DNA from: a virus
Strand: one strand, 5' to 3'
Virus record (IMG/VR): IMGVR_UViG_3300023223_000536
Location: 1 to 20,939 of that record
Length of the DNA: 20,939 bases
The stretch's first letter is position 1. Every line of letters begins with the position of its first letter. The notes beneath the pieces are model-generated. The model was not told where the DNA came from and ran no database searches. It was given only the letters and a program-made list of their open reading frames with translations. This document shows positions 6,749-14,145 of this stretch, piece after piece. The position numbers and the translations under genes were made by a program.

Positions 6749-7221
6749 TATGACCTCGTTTGAAATTGAGCCATTCGCTCGTTATCTTTATATACTGTTC
6801 CCACTCTCCTTAGTATCCCGTAGTCCATAAATCGCTCATAAAATGGCTTATCGTTGAACTCAGAGAATATTAATACGTCTTTAACCTCATCAAAAAACTT
6901 CGCGACAGCCATAACTTTATTCTTTGCTCCGGCCTTTGGGTTCCATATCACATCTCCTGCTAAAATAAAACCAGAAACTAGTACACCAAATATTATTATA
7001 ATCGGCTCATTATTTTCCCTGACAGACCAAGCATTAGTATAATTATCAAACACAAAGTCTTCAAAAACCTGTGTAAACTCTCTTGGTTTTAATCCCTCTA
7101 CAGGGTTCCAGCCTTTCGGTAATTGATCTAATCGATAGGCAAGATAAGCTAATTTAATATCCTTTTCATCAACAACTTCAATTAAGATAGAACCCCTTAT
7201 AAGATTAACTGGTCGCTTCAA
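6748..7221 (-). CDS. GNAT-fold acetyltransferase-like virion-block protein, start codon unclear
   Basis: The protein looks like a GNAT (acyltransferase-fold) domain: an opening strand (ILIEVVDEKDIKLA), central strands (IIIIFGVLVSGFILAGDVIW), a helix (AVAKFFDEV) and the typical ending FYERFMDYGILRRVGTVYKD. T7 gp13, which follows the nozzle gene in T7, has a similar fold, and this gene has that position. The frame stays open up to ATG 7350, but residues from there are a low-complexity shadow of the nozzle gene. I use TTG 7221 (157 residues, 17-base overlap). ATC 7188 or ATT 7182 after AAGGGG at 7193-7198 would fit the domain better but are non-canonical. The domain call is moderate and the start is uncertain. 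Confidence 0.6.
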   Translation of the reverse strand: MKRPVNLIRGSILIEVVDEKDIKLAYLAYRLDQLPKGWNPVEGLKPREFTQVFEDFVFDNYTNAWSVRENNEPIIIIFGVLVSGFILAGDVIWNPKAGAKNKVMAVAKFFDEVKDVLIFSEFNDKPFYERFMDYGILRRVGTVYKDNERMAQFQTRS

Positions 7222-8803
7222 ACCGGAGGCCGATTTCCGTAATTTCAACGGGGCCGGTGGTGATAGCTCTGATTTGGAACTCGTTTCCTCTGCCTGGGAT
7301 GACGAAGACTTGTCTTGTGATTTTTTGGAAATTGAGGGTTCCAAAGACATCTGTACCTCCGAAAAATGAACCGCTACCGAAGAAACTCGTTCCTACGGCC
7401 TGTGGTAGTGTTAATTGTATTTCCTCATTAAAAACATTCATTCCTTGATATTCAAGCCTAATAGTTAAAGTTCCAGCCTGATCCTTTCTGTATTTCACCC
7501 ATCCATTAATATTATACGCTTGAGCGTCCATTGGCATTGAAAATAAACCAGAAAGCCTCTCGGTCGTAACAATATCTGTATTCGCATCATTTCCTTCTAA
7601 CTTTCCGTCAAGACGATAAATATTCCCGTCTGAGTCCCCCATGAAGACATATTCTAAACCGTCCGCAGGGTCTAACATATTCATAGCGAAAGTAGGTTGG
7701 AACTTTAACGGGTGAATGGTCGTCCATTTAGACCACGGAGATAATTCACCACCGGCCTGAAATACGGATTGGTGGAATACCCATAAGTCTGACTGTCCAT
7801 CTGCAAACGCATACATGCGCTTCGTCTCTGAATTATAAACTAACGTCCAATCCTTAAAGCCTTTTACTTTGTCAGAAATCCCTATTGTTAAATCATCTGC
7901 TTCAACATCACCAAAGCGATTAGTAGAAGCAAGACTTTCAATGACAGAAGCCCTACCAAAGTAAATATCATTCCCGCCGTATACTACTGCTTCATCCCCC
8001 GAAGCTCCCGATCTAGGAAACAACGGGGCCATAGCAAAATCCGTTGCGTTTGATCCAGTCAGTTGAAATATCTGGCCTTTGCCATCAGAAGATGTCGTGA
8101 TGGTATTAAATGCCCCTACTGCTCCATTAATAGCCCTCAAATCAGGTTGGATTAAAAAGAACGGGTCTTCTGCGCTTAATGAAGAAGAAGGTCTGTCTGA
8201 TATTGACAAGAAGGTGAAATCACTTCTTAACGAACCTACGATTAAATGTGGAGTTGCTGTGCCGTCATCTACATTAAAGTAATACGCCCTTTCATTGTCT
8301 ACTACACAATATTTAGCTTTAAATGTTCCGAATGGAGTAGGAGAAATTGGATCTTCTTTATTAAAGGTAACATCCTGAAAGGTTGATCCGTCCCACTCCA
8401 TCACCACATCACCGAGTGTTAAATCAGTGACAATAACCTTATCTGTTAATTGCCAGTTATGTTCTAATCTGCCTCTTAACTTTGAAGTCGCGTTGACTGT
8501 GGCTATTGAGCTTAATGTCCCGGTAGTACTAAGTTCATAAACCGTATCACCTGCCTGGAAAAAAGACTGTACCGTTCCATCAGACTTAATTAATGTTCCA
8601 CCACCAAGGATTGATCCTGCATTGGCTGCGGTAACTACTTTCTCGAAAGGCTTTCTGTTTCTAAAAGAATTATTATCAGGGTCAAGCTCAAAATTTTGAC
8701 CATCGGTGCATTCTCTTAAATCAATATCATCCGAGCTTGCCCGTGAATGAACCCCTCCTCCGAATCTAAGGACAAGGCCATCTTCTATTTTTATGGTTGT
8801 CAT
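7205..8803 (-). CDS. Tail nozzle protein (P22 gp10 / T7 gp12-like)
   Basis: A 532-residue protein made almost wholly of short beta strands and turns, with propeller-like repeats: WQLTDKVIVTDLTLGDVVMEWDG, NDIYFGRASVIESL, WTLVYNSETKRMYAFADG, YVFMGDSDGNIYRLDG. The N-terminus GLVLRFGGGVHSRAS...IDLRECTDGQNFEL is the usual opening of podoviral 'stabilization/nozzle' proteins, which start with a Gly-rich strand and an 'eC.dGqNf.ld' element. It is expected to close the short tail below the adaptor ring. The ATG overlaps the adaptor stop by four bases (ATGA 8800-8803). Length is near P22 gp10 (472) rather than T7 gp12 (794). Confidence 0.78.
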   Translation of the reverse strand: MTTIKIEDGLVLRFGGGVHSRASSDDIDLRECTDGQNFELDPDNNSFRNRKPFEKVVTAANAGSILGGGTLIKSDGTVQSFFQAGDTVYELSTTGTLSSIATVNATSKLRGRLEHNWQLTDKVIVTDLTLGDVVMEWDGSTFQDVTFNKEDPISPTPFGTFKAKYCVVDNERAYYFNVDDGTATPHLIVGSLRSDFTFLSISDRPSSSLSAEDPFFLIQPDLRAINGAVGAFNTITTSSDGKGQIFQLTGSNATDFAMAPLFPRSGASGDEAVVYGGNDIYFGRASVIESLASTNRFGDVEADDLTIGISDKVKGFKDWTLVYNSETKRMYAFADGQSDLWVFHQSVFQAGGELSPWSKWTTIHPLKFQPTFAMNMLDPADGLEYVFMGDSDGNIYRLDGKLEGNDANTDIVTTERLSGLFSMPMDAQAYNINGWVKYRKDQAGTLTIRLEYQGMNVFNEEIQLTLPQAVGTSFFGSGSFFGGTDVFGTLNFQKITRQVFVIPGRGNEFQIRAITTGPVEITEIGLRFEATS

Positions 8804-9522
8804 TGATCAAAACTAGGCCCATGATCAAACGGGAATGCAACTCCGCGCCTACTACGAAAACGACGCGGCCCGTAATGTGATCGTACATGAGCATTTGATA
8901 ACAAACGCGCGGCTCTTCCCATGCTGGCATTAAAAGAGGCAGGAACGTCCTGACGATTCTCAGCTTTAAATAAATCCGCCGCCGCAGGAACCAACGCCCT
9001 AAATATTTCATCTTTAAAAGGAAACGTCGCCGCTGCGGTTGAAACAGAAATATCTTTATGGAATCGATATTTATACACTAATCCTGCTTCCGTGGCCGTG
9101 GGGAGTCGATCTAAATATAAATCCCCATCTGTTTCGCGTATCGCGCCGAATAATGGTAAACCTGTAAACGTTGAAGGAATAGGTTGTGACTTCCACAACG
9201 CAGAATAGCCGCCTACCTGTTCATAAATATACTGTCCGGTAGTTTCATCAATAAAAGGCCAGTTTAAGGTATTGAACGTATCTAAGGTGTAATTCCTGGT
9301 ATCTTCTACTAAAGTAATTGTGCTTTCTGATAATTCTGTCGGCATGGGGACATCGGAAACAGAATATAACTCTTCCATGAGTTCGTTCCATATTTGTACG
9401 ATCTGATCTATCCATACCTGCCGGGGGGAGTCAGTAAGAGAAGTTAATGTGCCGGAGTCACCCTGGATCAACTTGGCCCGTTTCATGACCTCATTCACAC
9501 CATTTAACAAGGTTTCAGCCAT
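8800..9522 (-). CDS. Head-to-tail adaptor (tail tubular A / P22 gp4 position)
   Basis: A 240-residue protein directly before the nozzle gene. An N-terminal helical part (MAETLLNGVNEVMKRAK; QVWIDQIVQIWNELMEELYSVSD) is followed by beta elements (STITLVEDTRNYTLD; DGDLYLDRLPTATEAGLVYKYRF) and a C-terminal helical bundle (IFRALVPAAADLFKAENR, then MGRAARLLSN). It ends in a basic tail (YGPRRFRSRRG). This layout is typical of podoviral adaptors that dock under the portal, with a C-terminal tail that inserts between portal subunits. The adaptor role follows from family layout and position. It overlaps the previous gene by 8 bases. Confidence 0.7.
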   Translation of the reverse strand: MAETLLNGVNEVMKRAKLIQGDSGTLTSLTDSPRQVWIDQIVQIWNELMEELYSVSDVPMPTELSESTITLVEDTRNYTLDTFNTLNWPFIDETTGQYIYEQVGGYSALWKSQPIPSTFTGLPLFGAIRETDGDLYLDRLPTATEAGLVYKYRFHKDISVSTAAATFPFKDEIFRALVPAAADLFKAENRQDVPASFNASMGRAARLLSNAHVRSHYGPRRFRSRRGVAFPFDHGPSFDQ

Positions 9523-9934
9523 TGTGCTGATCCTTTACGTGTTTTTGTAAAAGACTAACCAGTTTTTTACGTGTTGAGCCTTTATTCGGAAATTTAATTC
9601 CTCTTTCTTTGCACATTCCTTTCACCTTTCCAATATGTTTCGGAAATCCATCATCTGCGAATTCAAGATTAGGATTAGGTAAAGCAGGCTTACGCTCAAA
9701 GTCGATAATATTACCGTCAACATCCGTTACAGGACCGGGCTTGGGTGGATCAAACGGGATGTTGCGTAGCCGCATGATATCTAACATGTAATCAAGCGAT
9801 CCTCTTATGTCATGTTCTATCCTGTAGCGTTTTAAAATACGGTGACAGACAGACCGCGTAATGCGTTGTTTCTCCATGTTTAACGCCTGATCAGTATCCA
9901 TGTTCTTCACTACATCTTGTTTGATAATGCCCAT
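9515..9934 (-). CDS. Hypothetical virion-block protein with SAP-like C-terminus (139 aa)
   Basis: A 139-residue basic protein between capsid and adaptor genes. The N-terminal half is helical (ALNMEKQRITRSVCHRILKRYR). The middle is Pro-rich (IPFDPPKPGPVTDVDGN). The C-terminus (GKVKGMCKERGIKFPNKGSTRKKLVSLLQKH) resembles a SAP-type helix-turn-helix, a short nucleic-acid binding motif. Position suggests a head-completion or DNA-associated role, but I do not recognise the family. GGAG lies just before ATG 9934, immediately after the hairpin at 9950-9969. Confidence 0.65.
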   Translation of the reverse strand: MGIIKQDVVKNMDTDQALNMEKQRITRSVCHRILKRYRIEHDIRGSLDYMLDIMRLRNIPFDPPKPGPVTDVDGNIIDFERKPALPNPNLEFADDGFPKHIGKVKGMCKERGIKFPNKGSTRKKLVSLLQKHVKDQHNG

Positions 9935-9949
9935 AATATCTCCAAAGAG

Positions 9950-9969
9950 GGCGGGGGTTGCCCCCCGCC
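9950..9969 (-). terminator. GC-rich hairpin after the capsid gene (attenuator or mRNA-stabilising stem)
   Basis: GGCGGGGG at 9950-9957 pairs perfectly with CCCCCGCC at 9962-9969 around a 4-base loop. It lies in the 42-base gap after the capsid stop. On the minus-strand transcript it is followed by CTCTTT, not a clean U-run, so it is not a textbook intrinsic terminator. Placement right after the most abundant structural gene suggests partial termination or protection of the upstream mRNA from 3' exonucleases. Confidence 0.6.
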
Positions 9970-9976
9970 ATATAAC

Positions 9977-11092
9977 CTAATTACTTAGGTTGGTTGCAGC
10001 CACACGAATACCACGAATCCAGTTACCGTTAAGAACGGTTCCTGCATACCATGATTTCCATGCCATTGACGTGATTTCGTCAAACGGATCATCAATACCA
10101 GAAGGCATAGATGTATTCCGGCCTTTAACAATCAAGCTGATTGGGCCTGGATTACCCTCACCACTAATAAAGGAGCCATCAGGCATTTGCTGACCTAAGC
10201 CAACTGCGCCGTCTGCATCTCGACCCTTTATGATGATTGTGTACAAATCAGCCGCACTTGATGTCAACCTGACATCGCCTGAAGCTGTCTGACCCGCGCC
10301 TACGTCAATGGAAGCCTCTGGTGTCTGGATAAAGCGTACTGATTGACCAGCAAGACCATAGGAACCAAATTCACCCGGCATAGTCTGTACCTGCCCTGCG
10401 TAAGTCTCAATTGATTTAAAACCAGTGATCTTACTTACGTCATATGCCACATGAGAGTGGCAGAATCCCCAAAGGGAAGGTAGGTGCGGAGTTGTGCCGA
10501 TATTGGTAGAACCCGTTGTCATGGGCGCAAAAGACATCGTGAACAGGGTGACGAGTTCGTTGATGGAGCGATCTAAATCGCCAATACTCACAACGTCCTC
10601 AACCAGACCATCACTAGCCTCGTTATTTGCAAACCGTAAGGTTGCATTATCTTCCACGGTGTTCCTGTGGAGGAAGTTTAAAGACCGACCAGCCGAAATA
10701 GCCAAAGTCATCACAATTCCGTTAGTCGTATGGTTGAAGTTAAATACATCAACTTCCTCATTCACGTAGAAGAATTGTCCAAACTTCGATACGGTAGCTG
10801 TTACGTCGGTACGGTGAACAACATCCGGTGTACGCCCCATACCAAACGCTGCATTACCTGTTATTTCTGATAATGCCGTGGTGGAAGGTGCGATAGCCGA
10901 AGAGTTATCCGCCGATGTGTTGAACCGTCTCCATCCAATAGTAGCTGTGCCTGCGTGTTCACGTAAATCTCCAGGTTGACTACCGATGAAATAGACGGCT
11001 AATGGGCGAGCATTTCTTAAAAGCGTCTGCTCAAACGCGACATTTACCGGCTTTGGTACTTCGCCGTCTGTCGATGATACTGTTAATGCCAT
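9977..11092 (-). CDS. Major capsid protein (N4-gp56-like)
   Basis: A 371-residue protein resembling the N4-gp56 major capsid family (PF13252). The N-arm runs FEQTLLRNARPLAVYFIGSQ. It continues with a 'P-domain-like' stretch of strands (TATVSKFGQFFYVNEEVDVF), the conserved HSHVAYDVSKITGFKSIETYAGQ segment, and GQSVRFIQTPEASIDVGAG. The C-terminal strand runs WKSWYAGTVLNGNWIRGIRVAA. Several hundred copies should form the icosahedral shell. N4 gp56 is about 400 residues, so this copy is slightly short. Upstream is a scaffold-like gene, and downstream a GC-rich hairpin that could set it apart from later genes. The start ATG 11092 follows GGGAAACTATC. Confidence 0.85.
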   Translation of the reverse strand: MALTVSSTDGEVPKPVNVAFEQTLLRNARPLAVYFIGSQPGDLREHAGTATIGWRRFNTSADNSSAIAPSTTALSEITGNAAFGMGRTPDVVHRTDVTATVSKFGQFFYVNEEVDVFNFNHTTNGIVMTLAISAGRSLNFLHRNTVEDNATLRFANNEASDGLVEDVVSIGDLDRSINELVTLFTMSFAPMTTGSTNIGTTPHLPSLWGFCHSHVAYDVSKITGFKSIETYAGQVQTMPGEFGSYGLAGQSVRFIQTPEASIDVGAGQTASGDVRLTSSAADLYTIIIKGRDADGAVGLGQQMPDGSFISGEGNPGPISLIVKGRNTSMPSGIDDPFDEITSMAWKSWYAGTVLNGNWIRGIRVAATNLSN

Positions 11093-11115
11093 GATAGTTT
11101 CCCATCGGAAACCCC

Positions 11116-11727
11116 TTATAGTTTCGGATCGTCTTTTCCGGTATTAGTCCAATGCTGAAACCTTCTGTCAGACCATGAATCCATATTCGGAGCTTCCTCT
11201 TTTGCCGTTGATTGGCCCGTAATCGAACTGACAACAGCTTCACGGTCATTAGTGACTTGCTGATCTATTGGCTGACCTAAACTTTCTCGGTATTCTTTTG
11301 CGTACTGCGTTAAGACTTTATCCCATAATTCGGGGTTTTCGCCTCGACTCACAAATGCTTGGAGAAACTTTTGATCTCTCGTTGCCCTGCCGTGTAACGA
11401 ATCTACAAGGCTTTGCTCTGAGATATTAACCGATAGACCCTCACCAAGGGCCGCTTTAACCGTTTTTGCCGCTTCCAAAACTGCATTGTTCGTTGCTGCG
11501 TCGCGTTGTTCTTGCATGAAGCCTTTTACTTCTTCAATCTCCGCCGCGCTGATTTCTGCTGTTTCTTTAGTTTGTTCGGGTTCGGGAGGTTTTGTGTCGC
11601 TATCAAATTCACTACCAAATTCATCTAGTAGTTGATCTAACGACTTCTCATCGGTCTGTGCGCTATCGGTTTGAGTAGTCTCCTCTGGAGCTACTTTTGA
11701 CGTTTCAGCCACGACTTCTTCATTCAT
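11116..11727 (-). CDS. Scaffold-like protein
   Basis: A 203-residue, very acidic, Gln/Glu/Ser/Thr-rich protein lying between portal and capsid genes, the usual position of the assembly scaffold. The first 60 residues look disordered (EETTQTDSAQTDEKSLDQLL; PPEPEQTKETAEIS). Helices follow (AAEIEEVKGFMQEQRD; AVLEAAKTVKAALG), then a C-terminal segment (WSDRRFQHWTNTGKDDPKL) that could be the capsid-binding tip. Scaffolds diverge fast in sequence, so the call rests on composition and position. GAGGA precedes ATG 11727, which overlaps the stop of the gene before as ATGA. Confidence 0.7.
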   Translation of the reverse strand: MNEEVVAETSKVAPEETTQTDSAQTDEKSLDQLLDEFGSEFDSDTKPPEPEQTKETAEISAAEIEEVKGFMQEQRDAATNNAVLEAAKTVKAALGEGLSVNISEQSLVDSLHGRATRDQKFLQAFVSRGENPELWDKVLTQYAKEYRESLGQPIDQQVTNDREAVVSSITGQSTAKEEAPNMDSWSDRRFQHWTNTGKDDPKL

Positions 11728-11957
11728 GTTTTATCCTCTTGCTTGAGTGTTATAGGTTTAAGGGACAATAAACTTAACAGTCCCTCGGTTGCATCCAAAC
11801 CACCACTTTTGTATATCCACAAGTGAAAAGCATCTTCCATCTTCGGTGAATAATGCGGTAATGATTCGTGATTCTTTAATTTCTCCAATATCCCCATCCA
11901 TACAGGGTCACTTTGTAAGCCTGATAAGTAGGCTTTGTCTTTTTCGTTTAAAATCAT
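11724..11957 (-). CDS. Small hypothetical protein between portal and scaffold (77 aa)
   Basis: A 77-residue, mostly helical protein (MILNEKDKAYLSGLQSD; WMGILEKLKN). The motif YSPKMEDAFHLWIYKSGGLDATEGLLSLLS is reminiscent of small podoviral head proteins, but I cannot name a family. Both ends overlap neighbours as ATGA, so it is clearly translated with them. No membrane segment or metal site is present. Confidence 0.7.
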   Translation of the reverse strand: MILNEKDKAYLSGLQSDPVWMGILEKLKNHESLPHYSPKMEDAFHLWIYKSGGLDATEGLLSLLSLKPITLKQEDKT

Positions 11958-13747
11958 ACTATACCTAGTTCTTCTTGAGTTAGGGCGGTCTGGGCTTGAT
12001 CTTCTGCTGGTCCCTGTAGTTCACTTTCAGGATTGAGTAGTGGGTCAATATCTGGCCACCCTCCTTCTAATAAAGTTTGCTCTATAGTGCTATTAAAACT
12101 TAATATAGGCTGCCCGCCTAGTTGTATATTAATCTGATCTATTTGAAAGGCTTCTCGCAACGAGGCTAGTTTACGTTCTCGGATTAATTGCTGCTCTTGA
12201 GGCTCACCTGCTCCATGCGCCTCAAAGACCACTTTATCAGGGAGATGTTTATCTTCAATCTCGACAAACCCTCGATAAGATTCTATCCAGAAAGATTGTT
12301 TCCCTTTAAAACCCTTTGCCATTTTATATTCCATATCAAGGAATTGAGTCAACGGGCCTTTTAAGGTACTCCTGACATAATCAACCGTTCTCACCTGACC
12401 GCGTTGTAACTCTGCATTCTTAGCAAAAGCCGTGGTATGAGAAACGGTCTGTGCACCAAGTCTGCCCTGTTGGATACCGACTGCATCGGCGTACTGTTTG
12501 AGAAATCCCTGGTAGACAACGAATAAAGCGGCTGGGTCACCTCCTCTATGCACGACAATCTCACCAAGTGTCGGCCATTGTGCGCTAGGCTCCCAATTTG
12601 GTCCTCCTGACTGAGCAAACCACATATCACTTCGATCATACCCTATCGGTGGTTGAGAATTTATCGCTGACGCCTCCACAACCCGCATTAGTGACTCGAC
12701 AGCCATCGCTTGAAGGGGGAGCCCCTTTCTCAAGGGAGACGACCCGTAAGGTGTTCCCACGTTTTCTTTATTGTAGTGAAATTCTAATACTGAGTTGAAC
12801 GGGTCTTGTCTAAAACGTAATCTTACGACTTTAACCGCATTGTTTCCTACTGCGACCGTAACAATCGTCCCCGGTAGGGAGATAGCCCCGTTTGTCTTCC
12901 TTGGGATAATGAAGTCGCCTTCGGCTTCGAGTAACTGGATATTGCCTTTATCATCTGGGTCAAGTTTACCCAGTATTTTAGGTCGCCAGCCTCCAGTCTC
13001 AGTGTTTGGATCAGTTGACCCTTTTCTGGCCTGTTTCTGTACATCACTTAAGGCCCGCATATCACAAAAGATAGTCAACGGCCCTACCGTGAAGCCTTCG
13101 TGCATTAATATGTGTTTTCTGTCGTCCAGGTAAGTAGTTTTAATTGACCGTGGGATAAGAACAGGAAATTTCATGTCTTCCCTGACCACGCCTCTAGCGG
13201 TATTTAAAAAGACTGTCTTTTGGGTTCTCTTGACCCTTGCGACTCCAGCGCCGTAACTGAGTGCTTCTGCGTTGATAACATCTACATTACCAAAGAAATC
13301 ATATTGACGATGGAAATGGTTTAAAAACCCCATGACCAATTTATCCGCGCTATCCTGCGTGATGATGGAAGGTATGTCGTTTTCTTCTCCTGCAATTATC
13401 CCGGATAAGTCGGCTCTTTCAAGATATTCATCAGATGTCTCAGAATGTGCAGCATACCACGGGCCGGAGTCAGGAAATTCCATCGCCCTTGAGTCTGATG
13501 TTAAAGTTTCTAGCGCTTCTGCCTGCAAGGGAAGTTCTATTTCCGGTAGCCATGCTCGGCGTGGGTCAACCGTTCCGTCTTCAAAGGTCTTATGATCATT
13601 TTTAGGACGCATAGCGACTTGGCGATCAATCTCAGTTATTTGGCGGTCAAGATCAACTCGGTTCTTCTTTCGTCTCTCAAACTGATCTTTTACATACTCA
13701 GCTATGTGATCGAAATCCTCTTCTTTGATTCTTCTCTTTGTCGCCAT
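11954..13747 (-). CDS. Portal protein
   Basis: A 597-residue protein two genes after the large terminase. Portal-type features seen: a charged N-terminal helix (RIKEEDFDHIAEYVKDQFER), a wing region beginning RRAWLPEIELPLQAEALETL, GFLNHFHRQYDFFGNVDVINAEALSYGAGVARVKR, the clip/stem-like FHYNKENVGTPYGSSPLRKG followed by AVESLMRVVEAS, and an acidic Gln-rich tail (LNPESELQGPAEDQAQ). Twelve copies would form the DNA channel and terminase docking site. The size lies between T7 (536) and P22 (725) portals. It overlaps the genes on both sides by 1-4 bases. Confidence 0.82.
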   Translation of the reverse strand: MATKRRIKEEDFDHIAEYVKDQFERRKKNRVDLDRQITEIDRQVAMRPKNDHKTFEDGTVDPRRAWLPEIELPLQAEALETLTSDSRAMEFPDSGPWYAAHSETSDEYLERADLSGIIAGEENDIPSIITQDSADKLVMGFLNHFHRQYDFFGNVDVINAEALSYGAGVARVKRTQKTVFLNTARGVVREDMKFPVLIPRSIKTTYLDDRKHILMHEGFTVGPLTIFCDMRALSDVQKQARKGSTDPNTETGGWRPKILGKLDPDDKGNIQLLEAEGDFIIPRKTNGAISLPGTIVTVAVGNNAVKVVRLRFRQDPFNSVLEFHYNKENVGTPYGSSPLRKGLPLQAMAVESLMRVVEASAINSQPPIGYDRSDMWFAQSGGPNWEPSAQWPTLGEIVVHRGGDPAALFVVYQGFLKQYADAVGIQQGRLGAQTVSHTTAFAKNAELQRGQVRTVDYVRSTLKGPLTQFLDMEYKMAKGFKGKQSFWIESYRGFVEIEDKHLPDKVVFEAHGAGEPQEQQLIRERKLASLREAFQIDQINIQLGGQPILSFNSTIEQTLLEGGWPDIDPLLNPESELQGPAEDQAQTALTQEELGIV

Positions 13748-14145
13748 CAGGCATGTCCCGGCGGCAAGACTATCTGACCAGAATATCTTTCAAGTAAACC
13801 AACATTCAACATAGCATCCACGGCTTCATGGGCAGCGTGTTTAGCTGATCCTATTCTGCCTTTTACCCTGTCTTCTGCTTTCATGTGCGTATCATGGTTT
13901 AATTTAAAATATAACGGAAACCCAATTACCATTCTGCCCATCTGAACACCAAAAGCTGAAATATAATAGCCTTCCAACATCCATTCATCGCCCGGTTCAA
14001 TATTCAATGAGGTAGCGTCATGATGTGGCCCACCTTCAGCATAATAGATGTCCTGTCCTTTATAGTTTTCCCTTTCTGTCATTTTTGCACCATTAAAGGC
14101 CCAATGTTTTTGTAAGGCTTCGGGGACTAATTCTGCATCTATCAT
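13747..14145 (-). CDS. Hypothetical protein between terminase and portal (132 aa)
   Basis: A 132-residue protein joined to its neighbours by ATGA (14142-14145) and TGATG (13745-13749) overlaps. It has an N-terminal helix (AELVPEALQKHW), a Gly/His-rich centre (GGPHHDATSLNIEPGDEWMLEGYY) and a basic helical stretch (KAEDRVKGRIGSAKHAAHEA) before VDAMLNVGLLERY. I do not recognise it. No small terminase is seen in the window, but there is no DNA-binding motif strong enough to call this one. Confidence 0.65.
   Translation of the reverse strand: MIDAELVPEALQKHWAFNGAKMTERENYKGQDIYYAEGGPHHDATSLNIEPGDEWMLEGYYISAFGVQMGRMVIGFPLYFKLNHDTHMKAEDRVKGRIGSAKHAAHEAVDAMLNVGLLERYSGQIVLPPGHA

Noticed and set aside
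7222-7350. N-terminal extension of the GNAT-like protein to ATG 7350.
   Set aside because: The extra residues are Ser/Lys-rich low complexity lying antiphase within the end of the nozzle gene, as expected for a shadow frame.
7191-11120. Identical 11-base word TATAAGGGGTT on the minus strand at 7191-7201 and 11110-11120, each just before a gene.
   Set aside because: Dozens of repeated 11-mers are expected by chance in a window this size, and only two copies were seen. One overlaps a stop codon.
12705-12745. GGGGGAGCCCC hairpin-like sequence within the portal gene.
   Set aside because: The stem is only four or five base pairs, lies inside coding sequence and has no T-run.
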